Of a stretch of 64,000 nucleotides of DNA, positions 19,104 to 28,508 are shown piece by piece. Made by a program: the position numbers and the translations under genes. The stretch comes from Tahibacter sp042701255 (GTDB lineage: Bacteria > Pseudomonadota > Gammaproteobacteria > Xanthomonadales > Rhodanobacteraceae), in contig NZ_CP170554.1 in assembly GCF_042701255.1 (NCBI RefSeq), positions 4,402,001-4,466,000 on the forward strand, read 5' to 3'. The notes below the pieces were generated by a model that saw nothing but the letters and a program-made list of their open reading frames with translations, was not told the origin of the DNA and did no database searches. How positions within the stretch are numbered: the first letter of the stretch is position 1; every line of letters begins with the position of its first letter.

Positions 19104-19109
19104 TAGAAT
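19104..19109 (+). promoter_or_regulatory. Possible -10 element of the isovaleryl-CoA dehydrogenase gene
   Basis: TAGAAT, preceded by GC, lies 35 bases upstream of the start at 19145. The same gcTAGAAT context occurs at the rpsF promoter in this window. No good -35 element is seen. Confidence 0.4.
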
Positions 19110-19144
19110 TGCATCCCCCACATACAGCCCTCCGGTGATTGCGC

Positions 19145-20302
19145 ATGAGACCGTTCCCCCTCGGTGAAGATCTCGATCTCCTGCGCGAATCGGTGCGCCA
19201 GTTCGCCGAGAAGGAAATCGCCCCGCGCGCGGACCTGATCGACCGGGACAACCTGTTCCCGGCCGACCTGTGGAAGAAGTTCGGCGACATGGGCCTGCTC
19301 GGCGTGACCGTGCCGGGCGAATACGGCGGTTCGGAGCTCGGCTATCTGGCCCACCTCGTCGCGATGGAGGAAATCTCGCGCGCCTCGGGTTCGGTCGGCC
19401 TGTCCTACGGCGCCCACTCCAACCTCTGCGTGCAGAATCTGTTCCACAACGGAACAGAGGAACAAAGAAAGAAATACATTCCCGGCCTGTGCAGCGGCGA
19501 CCTCGTCGGCGCGCTGGCCATGAGCGAGCCCGGCGCCGGCTCCGACGTGGTCGGATCGATGACCTGCCGCGCCGAGCTCAAGGGCGACCGCTGGATCGCC
19601 AACGGCTCGAAGATGTGGATCACCAACGGCCCCGACGCCGACGTGCTGCTGGTCTACATGCGCACCGCGCCGCGCCCGGCCGGCTCGCGCTGCATGACCG
19701 CGTTCATCGTCGAGAAGGGCATGAAGGGCTTCTCCACGGCGCAGAAGCTCGACAAGCTCGGCATGCGCGGCTCCAACACCTGCGAGCTCGTGTTCGAGGA
19801 CTGCGAGATTCCGGCCGAGAACGTCGTCGGCCAGGTCAACGAAGGCGTGCGCGTGCTCATGAGCGGTCTGGACACCGAGCGCCTCGTGCTGTCGGGCGGA
19901 CCGATAGGCCTGATGCAGGCCGCGCTGGACATCACCCTGCCCTACGTGCGCGAGCGCAAGCAGTTCAACGCGCCGATCGGCACGTTCGGCATCATGCAGG
20001 CCAAGGTCGCCGACATGTACACCGCGCTGCAGTCCTCGCGCGCGTTCGCCTACATGGTCGCGCAGGATTTCGACCGCGGCACCAAGTCGCGCATCGATCC
20101 GGCCTCCTGCCTGCTCAATGCCTCGCAGAACGCCGTGCGCGTGACGCTCGAAGCGATCCAGGCGCTCGGCGGCAACGGCTACATCAACGAGTTCGCGACC
20201 GGCCGCCTGCTGCGCGACGCCAAGCTCTACGAAATCGGCGCCGGCACCAACGAGATCCGCCGCATGCTGATCGGCCGCGAGCTGTTCCACGGCAAGTCCT
20301 GA
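19145..20302 (+). CDS. ivd: Isovaleryl-CoA dehydrogenase
   Basis: This 385-residue FAD enzyme of leucine breakdown converts isovaleryl-CoA to 3-methylcrotonyl-CoA and passes electrons to ETF. Acyl-CoA dehydrogenase blocks are intact: ALAMSEPGAGSD (123-134), KMWITNG (156-162), and the closing ALGGNGYINEFATGRLLRDAKLYEIGAGTNEI region. The catalytic base of this subfamily is the glutamate of LDTERLVLSGGP, Glu245, matching the Glu254 context of human IVD and distinguishing it from medium/short-chain dehydrogenases. I chose ATG 19145 over a TTG two codons earlier. MccB, the next enzyme but one in the pathway, is encoded 12 kb downstream. Confidence 0.92.
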   Translation: MRPFPLGEDLDLLRESVRQFAEKEIAPRADLIDRDNLFPADLWKKFGDMGLLGVTVPGEYGGSELGYLAHLVAMEEISRASGSVGLSYGAHSNLCVQNLFHNGTEEQRKKYIPGLCSGDLVGALAMSEPGAGSDVVGSMTCRAELKGDRWIANGSKMWITNGPDADVLLVYMRTAPRPAGSRCMTAFIVEKGMKGFSTAQKLDKLGMRGSNTCELVFEDCEIPAENVVGQVNEGVRVLMSGLDTERLVLSGGPIGLMQAALDITLPYVRERKQFNAPIGTFGIMQAKVADMYTALQSSRAFAYMVAQDFDRGTKSRIDPASCLLNASQNAVRVTLEAIQALGGNGYINEFATGRLLRDAKLYEIGAGTNEIRRMLIGRELFHGKS

Positions 20303-20311
20303 GACGCCTCG

Positions 20312-20343
20312 ACCCGCGCCGGCACCGAGCCGGCGCCGGGTTT
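20312..20343 (+). terminator. Terminator after isovaleryl-CoA dehydrogenase
   Basis: CGCCGGC (20317-20323) pairs with GCCGGCG (20329-20335), extended by imperfect CCCG/CGGG pairing, and is followed by TTT. It lies 10 bases after the stop. Confidence 0.5.
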
Positions 20344-20412
20344 CCGAATCTCACCTACGCACGGCCGGCAACTGGGGTAGACTGCCGCGGTACTCACTGC
20401 GGGAGGGGCCGC

Positions 20413-21939
20413 ATGGGTCTGCTGGACGACGTCATCGAGTTCGCCGACGAACCTGCGCGGGCGTTGCCGCCCTGGAAAGTGCTGATCGTCGACGACGAAC
20501 CCGAGGTGCACAGCGTCACGCGTCTCGTGCTCGGCAATTTCCGTTTCGCCGAGCGTCCGCTCGATCTGATCAGCGCCTATTCGAGCCGCGAAGCCGAGCA
20601 GTTGCTCGGCCGCCACGACGACGCGGCCGTCGTCCTGCTCGACGTGGTCATGGAATCGGAACAGGCCGGACTGGAGCTGGTCCGCGCGATCCGCGAACGC
20701 CTCGGCAACCAGTTCGTACGCATCGTGCTGCGCACGGGCCAGCCGGGCCAGGCGCCCGAGCACGAAGTCATCGCCGCCTACGACATCAACGATTACAAGG
20801 AAAAGACCGAGCTGACCGCGCAGAAGCTCGCGACGACCCTGTATGCGGCGCTGCGCGCCTACCGCGACATGCGCACGATCGAGGCGAGCCGGCGCGGACT
20901 GGAGCAGGTCATCCGCGCGTCGGGCCAGGTGTTCGCACATCAGCCGCCGCCGCAGTTCGCCTCGACCGTGCTCGCCCAGCTCGGCGAACTCGCCGGCCTG
21001 CAGGGCGGCGCACTGTGCTGCCGCGTCAGCCGTCCGCACCGGGATCTGCCGGAACATTTCCAGGTCGCCGCGGCCAGCGGCGACTACGCGCGCTATCTCG
21101 ACGGCAATGCCGACGAAAATTTGCCGCCGCACATCGTGCAGTCGTTGCGCGCGGCCTATCTGCAGCGCCGCCACGTGCATGCGCACGATCACTACGTGCT
21201 GTATTTCGCCGACAGCGACGCGGCCGAGGCGCTGATCTACGTCGGCCAGGGACAGTCGCTCGACGAACTCGGCCAGCGCCTGCTGCAGGTGTTCTGCAGC
21301 AACGTCGCGATCGCGTACGAGAACCGGCATCTGAACAACGAGCTCGTCGACACGCAGCTCGACATGATCTACCTGCTCGCCGGCGCGGCCGAATCGCGCT
21401 CGCAGGAAACCGCCAATCACGTGCGCCGCGTCGGTCTGCTCGCCGCACTGCTCGGCCGCCTGCACGGTCTCGACGAAACCACCTGCGAACTGCTGCAGCA
21501 CGCCGCGCCGCTGCACGACATCGGCAAGATCGGCATTCCCGACGCGATCCTCAACAAGCCCGGCCCGCACACGCCCGAGGAAACCGTCGTCATGCGCACG
21601 CATGCGGAACTCGGCGCGCGCCTGCTCGGCGGTTCGCGCCGGCCGGTGTTCCGCCTTGCCGCCGACATCGCGCTGAGCCATCACGAGCACTGGGACGGCA
21701 GCGGCTATCCGCGCGGCCTGCACGGCACCGACATTCCGATCGCCGGCCGCATCACCGCGCTGGCCGACGTGTTCGACGCGCTCGGCAGCAAGCGCTGCTA
21801 CAAGAACGCCTGGCCCGAGGCCGAGATCCATGCGTTCATCACGCAGCGGCGCGGCAGCCAGTTCGATCCCGCGCTGACCGATCTGCTGTTCGCGAACTGG
21901 GATCAGGTCGTCGCGCTGCGCCGCGACCTGCCGGACTGA
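20413..21939 (+). CDS. Response regulator with DUF3369 and HD-GYP cyclic-di-GMP phosphodiesterase domain
   Basis: This 508-residue cytoplasmic protein likely degrades cyclic di-GMP under phosphorelay control. Residues about 22-145 are a receiver domain (VDDEP; phospho-acceptor Asp77 in LLDVVM; K in YKEK). Residues about 170-320 match the DUF3369 segment. Residues about 330-500 form HD-GYP with complete motifs: HDIGK (His368, Asp369), SHHEHWDGSGYPRGL (His423, His424, GYP 431-433), so it should be active. GGGAGGGG precedes the start. No kinase is cotranscribed; the nearest is the propeller-type kinase 1.2 kb away on the other strand. Confidence 0.9.
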   Translation: MGLLDDVIEFADEPARALPPWKVLIVDDEPEVHSVTRLVLGNFRFAERPLDLISAYSSREAEQLLGRHDDAAVVLLDVVMESEQAGLELVRAIRERLGNQFVRIVLRTGQPGQAPEHEVIAAYDINDYKEKTELTAQKLATTLYAALRAYRDMRTIEASRRGLEQVIRASGQVFAHQPPPQFASTVLAQLGELAGLQGGALCCRVSRPHRDLPEHFQVAAASGDYARYLDGNADENLPPHIVQSLRAAYLQRRHVHAHDHYVLYFADSDAAEALIYVGQGQSLDELGQRLLQVFCSNVAIAYENRHLNNELVDTQLDMIYLLAGAAESRSQETANHVRRVGLLAALLGRLHGLDETTCELLQHAAPLHDIGKIGIPDAILNKPGPHTPEETVVMRTHAELGARLLGGSRRPVFRLAADIALSHHEHWDGSGYPRGLHGTDIPIAGRITALADVFDALGSKRCYKNAWPEAEIHAFITQRRGSQFDPALTDLLFANWDQVVALRRDLPD

Positions 21940-21944
21940 GATCG

Positions 21945-21983
21945 CCGTTCCGCGGCCGCCGGTCTGCGGCGGCCGCGGAACGG
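21945..21983. terminator. Bidirectional terminator, 16-bp stem
   Basis: CCGTTCCGCGGCCGCC (21945-21960) pairs perfectly with GGCGGCCGCGGAACGG (21968-21983), loop ggtctgc. It sits between the convergent HD-GYP and secreted-protein genes, 6 and 11 bases from their stops. Confidence 0.65.
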
Positions 21984-21993
21984 TGGTGCGCGA

Positions 21994-22905
21994 TCAGCGC
22001 AGCCGTGCTTCGAGTTCGCGCGCGATGCGCAGCACTTCATCGGGTGCGGCAGTCGCGTCGGCCGAACGCATCAGCGATTCGCGCAGGTTCGCGAGCGCCG
22101 GATCACGCTTGGGTTCCGTCTCGATCGCGTTCGGCGCGGCGCCGATCTCGTTCGGCGTGGCCATGCGCACGCCATAGGCCGGACTGCCGCTGCCGCTCGG
22201 ATTGGAGGTCACGCGATAGGTCCAGCCGCGCCCCCAGAGACGATGATCGTCCATCGACATCAGGAACAGGTCGTAGTAGTCGCCGTCGCGCAGCAGGAAC
22301 GCGGATTCGCCGGTCGAGGTGACCGTGCCGACGGCGAGGCGCGAGGTCGGATAGCCGTCGAAATAACCGGCGACGTAGCGCACGTTGTTGCTGTCGCGCT
22401 CGTAGCGGTTGAACACCAGCCAGTCGCCGATCACGAGGCCGCCGGCCTTGAACGACAGCGAGAAACTGCCGCGCATCATCGCGAGCCGGTCGGCGTAACC
22501 GTACATCTGGCGCACGATGCGCGCGCTGCCGCCGTCGAAGAAGATCTGTCCCGAGGTGTAGGAATCGAACACGATCCGGATCGGGCCGCCGGCATTCGCG
22601 ATGCCCTGCGGCCGCACGTACGCGCAGCCCAGGCACTGGCCGCCGCTGTTCGCGTCGAAGGTGGCCGTGAACGTCCGCGTCGCCGCGTTGTAGGTGCCGG
22701 CCGACACGTACCAGGTCGCCGCGCCCTGCGGCGTGTAGACGTACGACGTCACGACCATGATCGAGTCCTGCAGATCGATCGTGAAACCGCGGCCCGATTC
22801 CTCCGGATTCCACCACAGCCCCGGCGCGGGACCGCCGACGAGGGACTGCGCGCCGACGGCGCCGGAAAACAGCAATGCGAAACACAAAACGATACGGCCA
22901 AGCAT
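21994..22905 (-). CDS. Secreted protein of unknown function, 303 residues
   Basis: The signal peptide is clear (MLGRIVLCFALLFSGAVGA, cleavage before QS). The mature part starts with GLWWNPEESGRGF, a W-x-x-x-E-S-G-x-G motif that I recall from repeat-like domains of secreted Xanthomonadales proteins, followed by beta-rich sequence (TSYVYTPQGAATWYVS). The C-terminal third is helical and acidic, without a tag. Two ATGs are possible at 22911 and 22905; I chose 22905 because AGGGG lies exactly 6 bases upstream. It follows the propeller kinase gene by 194 bases on the same strand, so it could be read with it. Function unknown. Confidence 0.72.
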   Translation of the reverse strand: MLGRIVLCFALLFSGAVGAQSLVGGPAPGLWWNPEESGRGFTIDLQDSIMVVTSYVYTPQGAATWYVSAGTYNAATRTFTATFDANSGGQCLGCAYVRPQGIANAGGPIRIVFDSYTSGQIFFDGGSARIVRQMYGYADRLAMMRGSFSLSFKAGGLVIGDWLVFNRYERDSNNVRYVAGYFDGYPTSRLAVGTVTSTGESAFLLRDGDYYDLFLMSMDDHRLWGRGWTYRVTSNPSGSGSPAYGVRMATPNEIGAAPNAIETEPKRDPALANLRESLMRSADATAAPDEVLRIARELEARLR

Positions 22906-23099
22906 GGTCATCCCCTGAATGAGTTGCGAAAACTGGACTGCAGAATCGTCGAGGCAAATCCGCGATGCATTCCTGCCGCGGCCTGCGACGCACACCGGCG
23001 TTGCGACGCTCCGGTCAGTGTGCCTGCGCGAGCCGCAGCCATCCCGCAGCGATCCGGATTTGCCCGTGTCCGCTAATCGGCAATCGGCGCCGGACAGGA

Positions 23100-26000
23100 T
23101 CAGCCGGCAGCGGTGCTCGCGGCGAAACGGATGATCACGCTGAAGCCCTGCCCCGGCGCGCTGTCGACGCGGATCGTGCCGCCGAGGGACTGGCTTACGA
23201 GGTTGTAGACGATGTGCATGCCCAGGCCCGAACCGCCCTGGCCGCGGCGCGTCGTGAAGAACGGATCGAAGATGCGCGTGCGCGTGGCCTCGTCCATGCC
23301 GACGCCGTCGTCGCGATAGTCGATCGCGATGCCGTCGACGTCGCGCACGACGTTGATGGCGATGCGGCCCGGACGTCCGTCGACGAAGCCGTGGATCAGC
23401 GAGTTCATGACGAGGTTGCCGACGATCTGGTACAGCGCGCCCGGCGCGGTTTCGCAGACCACGGGCTGGGCACAGACCAGTTCGGCCTTGTGCGGCGTCT
23501 TCTTCAGCGCCGGCCCCAGGGTCGTCAGGATTTCCGACAGGCAGGCGCCGAGTTCGACGACGCGGCGGTCCTCGGTGGATTGATCCACGGCGACCTGCTT
23601 GAAGCTCTTCACGAGCCGGTCGGCGCGGCGCAGGTTGCGCAGGATCATCTCCGCGCTTTCGCAGGCGGTGTGCTGGAACTGGTCCAGATCGCGCCGGCTC
23701 AGGCGGTTCTCCTGCAGCAGCCGCGACAGCCGCGTCGCTTCCTCGGCCAGATGCGAAGCGGCCGTGATGCCGACGCCGAGCGGCGTGTTGATCTCGTGCG
23801 CGATGCCGGCGACGAGGCCGCCGAGCGAGGCGAGCTTTTCCGATTCGAGCAGCTGGCGTTGCGTCAGGGTCAGGCGCTCCAGCGCGTGGCGCAGTTCGAG
23901 ATTCGTCGCGCGCAGATCGGCCGTACGCCGCTCGACGCGCAGCTCCAGTTCCTCGTTCAGCGCACGCAGCGCCTCTTCGGCGCGCTTGAGCGCGGTGATG
24001 TCCTGGGTGATGCCGCTCATGCGCAGCGCGCGGCCGTACGCGTCGCGGTCGACGACGCGGCCGCGCGTCAGCAGCCAGACCCACTCGGCGGCGCGGTCCG
24101 GCGTGCGATAGCTCGCTTCGAACACGCTGCTGCCGCCGCGCAGGTGTTCGGCCAGCGCCGCCTCGAACGCGGCCAGATCGTCCGGATGCACGAACGGACG
24201 GAAACCAGCCAGGGTCTGTTCGGCGGCTTCGGCCGTCGCCGCCACGTGCTCCATGCGGTTCTCGCGGACCATGCGCCCGCTGGGCAGGTCGATGTCCCAG
24301 AGCTCGCTGCCGCTGCCGGTCAGCGCGAGCTTGAGGCGTTCCTCGCTGAGCTGTATGCGCTCCTGCACCTGCTCGCGCACGCGACGCGACTGACGCAGCC
24401 GGTGCAGCACGGCCACCGTGCCGAAACCGGCGACGGCCGCATACAGCAGGAACGCCAGCGGCGAGGCCCAGGGTGCCGCGCCGACGACGATGCGCACCGA
24501 GCCCTGCTGCTCCAGCCAGTCCTGGCCGTCGCGGCGCACGCGCACGTGCAGGCTGTAGTTGCCGGCCGGCAGATCGGTATACGTCGCATAGCGGCGGTGA
24601 TGATCGGCCTCGATCCATTGCGCGTCGTGCGCGTCGAGGCGGTAGGCGTAATGCAGCGATTCGGCGCCGGAGAAATACGGCGAGACGAACTCGAACGTCA
24701 CGTTGTCGGCGTCGTAGGGCAGCTCGACCACGCCGCCGCGCACGAGACTGCGGCGCAGCGGCGACTGCGCATCGCGCCAGCGCAGCGGCACCGGCACGTT
24801 GTTGAGCAGCAGACTGGTCACCACCGGCGGCTGCGCCGGCGCCGGATCGACCGCGGCCGGATCGACCACGGTCATGCCGTCGAGACCGCCGAACGCGATG
24901 CGCCCGTCGGGCAGCTGCGCCATCGAGCGCGCCCAGTAGCCGCGCGACAAGGTGCCGTCGCGGCGGCCGAAGTTGAGGATCTGACCCGAGGTCGGATCGA
25001 TGCGACTGATGCCGACGGTCGTGCTGACCCACAGACGTCCCTGCGCGTCCTCGGCGATTTCGCCGACCGCATCGGCGGCCAGTCCCTGGCGCGTGCCGAA
25101 CGCGCGGAACGTCGGCGTCGCTGCGTTTTCGTCGTTGAGCAGAGCGACGCCGCCGCCCTGCATGCCGACCCAGATGCGTCCCTGTCTGTCTTCGTGCAGC
25201 GCCGAGATCGAATCGTTGCCGAGCGCCTGCGGATCGCCGTCGCGCGCACGCAGGGTTTCGGCGCGGCCGCTCGCGCGGTCCAGACGTCCGAGCCCCGCCG
25301 AGCGATAGGCCAGATAGAACGAGCCGCGCGTGGTTTCGAGCACGCCGTTGACCGTGTCGCCGGCAAGGCTGGCGGGATCGGCCGGATCGTGCACGTGATG
25401 ACGGAACGTGTCGCAGCCGCAACACCGTTCGTCGAGACCGTGATCGAGCGTGCCGACCCACAGCGTGCCGGCGGAATCCTCGTCGACGAACACCAAGGCA
25501 TCGGCGGCGAGGCTGCCGGGATCGGCCGGATCGTGCCGGTAGTGCTCGAAGCGCTCGCTGCCCGGACGCAGGCGATTGAGGCCGCCGCCGACCGTCGCGA
25601 CCCAGAGGCTGCCGTCGCTGCCGCGCGTCAGCGACTGCACGAAGTTGTGCGACAGCGAACCCGGATCGGCCGGATCGTGCGCATAGCGGCGCAGCAGGCC
25701 GCGCTGCAGATCGAAATGCGCGAGACCGCCGCCGTCGAGCAGACCGACCCAGAGCGTGCCGTCGGCATCGGCGTGCACGGCGAGCACCGGCCGCGACGGC
25801 AATGCGCGCGGATCGCCGGCGACCGCATCGACCTGCGTGAACGCGCGCGTGCGCGGATCGTGGATGCTGAAGCCGTTGACCCAGGAACCGACGACGAGCA
25901 GACCGCTGCGTTCGCGCAGCAGACCCCAAAGGCGGTTGCCGGCGACCGAGTAGTCGCGCGCGTCGTCGTGCGCATACAGCGAGAAATGCCGCCGCGCCGC

Positions 26001-26945
26001 GTCGTAGTACATAAGGCCGCGATTGGAGCCGGTCATCCAGACATTGCCGTCGGCATCCGGCAGCAGGCCGCGCACCGCATCGTCGGGCAGGCTGGCGCCG
26101 GGTGCGGCGGCCGTATCGTGACGCAGGCGCTGCAGCACCTGGCCGTCGGCGGCGATCTGCAGCGCGCCCGCATCGGCCGTGCCGATCCAGAGGCTGCCGT
26201 CGGCCGCCTGCGCGAGCGCGAAGATGTCCAGATGCTCCAGCTCTGCCGGCAGCGGCAAGCGCGTCGCGCCGTCTTCGCTCAGATGCAGCAGGCCTTCGTG
26301 CGTGCCGAGCCAGACACTGCCGTCGCGCGCCTGCAGCATCGCGCGGACCATGCGCAGCGCCGGCAGTGCGCCGAGCGGCAGATCGATGAAGCGGCGCTGC
26401 GCGCGGTCGAACCATTGCAGCCGCCCGGCCACGCTGGCGACCCAGAGCCGGTCGCTGCGGTCCAGCAGCAGCGCGGTCACGTGATTGGCGGCCAGCGCAT
26501 CGCTGCGCGCGGGATCGGCGAGGAAATTGTCGAAGCGGTCGAGATCCGGATCGTAGCGGCCGAGGCCACCGCCTTGCGTCGCGATCCAGAGTCCGCCGTC
26601 GTGCTCGGGCTGTATCGCCCAGACATGGTTCTGCGCGAGCGACCAGCGGTCGGCGCGGTCGTGGCGATAGACCTTGAAGCCGTGGCCGTCGAAGCGGTTC
26701 AGGCCATCCTGCGTGCCGATCCAGAGAAAGCCGTTGCTGTCCTGGACGATCGCGCGCGCGGTCGCCTGGGACAGTCCGTCTTCGGTGCTGAAGGTGCGGA
26801 AGCGCACCGTGTCGACGCCGGGCGCCGTGTCGGCGCGCAGCAGCGGCGCCGCGACGAGGCCGACCGCCGCCAGCAGCACAGCCGCGAACCGCCGAGCCCG
26901 CTCCGGCAAGCGCAAGGACACGCGTGTTTTCCCCCTGCCGCGCAT
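23100..26945 (-). CDS. Two-component-propeller sensor histidine kinase with PAS domain
   Basis: This 1281-residue inner-membrane sensor has a signal peptide (about 18-38), then a periplasmic part with about fourteen WIGT/WVGT-type blades forming two seven-bladed propellers (about 45-720). A Y_Y_Y domain (about 735-815) and one membrane helix (about 822-845) follow. The cytoplasmic part has a PAS/PAC domain (about 865-985), a coiled coil, HisKA with His1050 in GIAHEIN, and HATPase (NLVMNSLIHGF, DDGVGMDE, GGSGLGM). Unlike hybrid propeller regulators of Bacteroides there is no receiver or AraC domain, so a separate response regulator is needed. Periplasmic propellers of this class often sense polysaccharide fragments; the ligand is unknown. 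Confidence 0.9.
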   Translation of the reverse strand: MRGRGKTRVSLRLPERARRFAAVLLAAVGLVAAPLLRADTAPGVDTVRFRTFSTEDGLSQATARAIVQDSNGFLWIGTQDGLNRFDGHGFKVYRHDRADRWSLAQNHVWAIQPEHDGGLWIATQGGGLGRYDPDLDRFDNFLADPARSDALAANHVTALLLDRSDRLWVASVAGRLQWFDRAQRRFIDLPLGALPALRMVRAMLQARDGSVWLGTHEGLLHLSEDGATRLPLPAELEHLDIFALAQAADGSLWIGTADAGALQIAADGQVLQRLRHDTAAAPGASLPDDAVRGLLPDADGNVWMTGSNRGLMYYDAARRHFSLYAHDDARDYSVAGNRLWGLLRERSGLLVVGSWVNGFSIHDPRTRAFTQVDAVAGDPRALPSRPVLAVHADADGTLWVGLLDGGGLAHFDLQRGLLRRYAHDPADPGSLSHNFVQSLTRGSDGSLWVATVGGGLNRLRPGSERFEHYRHDPADPGSLAADALVFVDEDSAGTLWVGTLDHGLDERCCGCDTFRHHVHDPADPASLAGDTVNGVLETTRGSFYLAYRSAGLGRLDRASGRAETLRARDGDPQALGNDSISALHEDRQGRIWVGMQGGGVALLNDENAATPTFRAFGTRQGLAADAVGEIAEDAQGRLWVSTTVGISRIDPTSGQILNFGRRDGTLSRGYWARSMAQLPDGRIAFGGLDGMTVVDPAAVDPAPAQPPVVTSLLLNNVPVPLRWRDAQSPLRRSLVRGGVVELPYDADNVTFEFVSPYFSGAESLHYAYRLDAHDAQWIEADHHRRYATYTDLPAGNYSLHVRVRRDGQDWLEQQGSVRIVVGAAPWASPLAFLLYAAVAGFGTVAVLHRLRQSRRVREQVQERIQLSEERLKLALTGSGSELWDIDLPSGRMVRENRMEHVAATAEAAEQTLAGFRPFVHPDDLAAFEAALAEHLRGGSSVFEASYRTPDRAAEWVWLLTRGRVVDRDAYGRALRMSGITQDITALKRAEEALRALNEELELRVERRTADLRATNLELRHALERLTLTQRQLLESEKLASLGGLVAGIAHEINTPLGVGITAASHLAEEATRLSRLLQENRLSRRDLDQFQHTACESAEMILRNLRRADRLVKSFKQVAVDQSTEDRRVVELGACLSEILTTLGPALKKTPHKAELVCAQPVVCETAPGALYQIVGNLVMNSLIHGFVDGRPGRIAINVVRDVDGIAIDYRDDGVGMDEATRTRIFDPFFTTRRGQGGSGLGMHIVYNLVSQSLGGTIRVDSAPGQGFSVIIRFAASTAAG

Positions 26946-27092
26946 GTCGCGAGGCTAACGGCGACCTTGCAACGGCACAACCGATGCCGCATTTCCGTCG
27001 CCGGCGGCGGCGGATTCCGCCGGATTCGTGGCCGCTTCCGCCAGGACGGCGCGCCGCCCGGCGCAAGGGCCGCAAACCGGGCCGAAGTTCAA

Positions 27093-27122
27093 TTGCCGCA
27101 GCGCAACAGGCCGGCGCATAAT
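27093..27122 (+). promoter_or_regulatory. Sigma-70-like promoter of the thiolase gene
   Basis: TTGCCG (27093-27098), an 18-base spacer and CATAAT (27117-27122) lie 65 bases upstream of the thiolase ATG, in sequence otherwise almost free of A and T. Confidence 0.55.
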
Positions 27123-27186
27123 CGGCCGGTTCGGCGCCCCGGCACCGCGACGTCCCGCCCCTCTTTCACGCTACCCGGAGAGATTC

Positions 27187-28365
27187 ATGTCCGATATCGT
27201 CATCGTCGGCGCCAAGCGCACGGCCATCGGTTCCTTCCTCGGTCAGTTCAGCGGCGTTCCGACGCCGACCCTCGGCGCCGCCGCCATCAAGGCCGCGCTG
27301 GAACACGCAGGCGTCGGCGCGAGCGACGTCGACGAAGTCATCATGGGCTGCGTGCTGCCGGCCAACCTCGGCCAGGCACCGGCTCGCCAGGCGGCGCTGG
27401 CCGCCGGCCTGCCGACCGCGACGGCCTGCACCACGATCAACAAGGTCTGCGGCTCGGGCATGAAGGCCATCATGCAGGCCCACGACGCGATCAAGGCCGG
27501 TTCCACGACGGTCGCCGTCGCCGGCGGCATGGAGTCGATGACCAACGCGCCGCACATGATTCCGAATTCGCGCAGCGGCAACCGCTACGGCAATTTCGAA
27601 GCCGTCGACCACATGGCCTGGGACGGCCTGACCAACCCCTACGACGGCAAGGCCATGGGCGTGTTCGGCGAACAGTGCGCCGACAAGTACCACTTCACGC
27701 GCGAGGAACAGGACGCCTACGCCGCCGAGACCGTGCGCCGCGCACTGGCCGCCCAGGCCAGCGGCGCGTTCGCCGCGGAAATCGTTCCGGTCAAGGTCGC
27801 CACGCGCAAGGGCGAAGTGGAATACGCCACCGACGAGCAGCCGGCCAAGTGCGACGTCAGCAAGATCGCCTCGCTGAAGCCGGCCTTCCGCAAGGAAAAC
27901 GGCACGATCACCGCCGCCAGCTCCTCGAGCATTTCCGACGGCGCCGCGGCGACCGTGCTGATGAGCGCCGACGAAGCCGCGCGCCGCGGCCTCGCCCCGC
28001 TCGCGCGCATCGTCGCCCACGCGACGCACGCGCAGGAACCGCAGTGGTTCACGACCGCGCCGGTCACGGCGATCGGCAACGTGCTGAAGAAGGCCGGCTG
28101 GAACGTCGCCGACGTCGACCTGTTCGAAGTCAACGAAGCCTTCGCCGTCGTCGCGATGGCGCCGATGCGCGAGCTCGGCATCGCGCACGACAAGCTCAAC
28201 GTCAACGGCGGCGCCTGCGCGCTCGGCCACCCGATCGGCGCCAGCGGCGCGCGCCTCGTCGTGACCCTGCTGCATGCGCTCAAGCAGCGCGGCCTCAAGC
28301 GCGGCGTCGCCTCGCTGTGCATCGGCGGCGGCGAAGCGACCGCGATCGCGATCGAGCTGGTCTGA
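27187..28365 (+). CDS. atoB: Acetyl-CoA C-acetyltransferase (thiolase)
   Basis: This 392-residue enzyme makes or splits acetoacetyl-CoA. All catalytic residues are in place: Cys88 in NKVCGSGMK, the NEAFA oxyanion-hole motif, His348 in LGHPIGASG and Cys378 in LCIGGGEA, essentially the numbering of the Zoogloea enzyme. GGAG lies 9 bases upstream of the start. Among its window neighbours it fits the end of leucine breakdown, where acetoacetate-derived acetoacetyl-CoA is cleaved. A role in polyhydroxyalkanoate synthesis is an alternative, but no phaB or phaC is nearby. Confidence 0.92.
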   Translation: MSDIVIVGAKRTAIGSFLGQFSGVPTPTLGAAAIKAALEHAGVGASDVDEVIMGCVLPANLGQAPARQAALAAGLPTATACTTINKVCGSGMKAIMQAHDAIKAGSTTVAVAGGMESMTNAPHMIPNSRSGNRYGNFEAVDHMAWDGLTNPYDGKAMGVFGEQCADKYHFTREEQDAYAAETVRRALAAQASGAFAAEIVPVKVATRKGEVEYATDEQPAKCDVSKIASLKPAFRKENGTITAASSSSISDGAAATVLMSADEAARRGLAPLARIVAHATHAQEPQWFTTAPVTAIGNVLKKAGWNVADVDLFEVNEAFAVVAMAPMRELGIAHDKLNVNGGACALGHPIGASGARLVVTLLHALKQRGLKRGVASLCIGGGEATAIAIELV

Positions 28366-28374
28366 ATCCGGGCC

Positions 28375-28398
28375 GGAGCGCGCCGCACGGCGCGCTCC
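28375..28398 (+). terminator. Hairpin after thiolase
   Basis: GGAGCGCGCC (28375-28384) pairs perfectly with GGCGCGCTCC (28389-28398), loop gcac. A second hairpin, GGCGGCGG/CCGCCGCC (28402-28419), follows at once. There is no T tract. Confidence 0.5.
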
Positions 28399-28508
28399 GC
28401 AGGCGGCGGCACCGCCGCCGAATACACATTCTCACAAAGCGAACGCTTGCCTGAGCCCGCTGCCGGCTCAATACTGCCGCGTCATCGCCCCTGGAGGAGG
28501 AACCCGTG

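Noticed and set aside
22965..28454. A plus-strand open frame of more than 1800 codons opposite the propeller kinase
   Set aside because: Composition is Arg/Ala-rich without domains; the minus strand encodes a complete kinase with ordered motifs.
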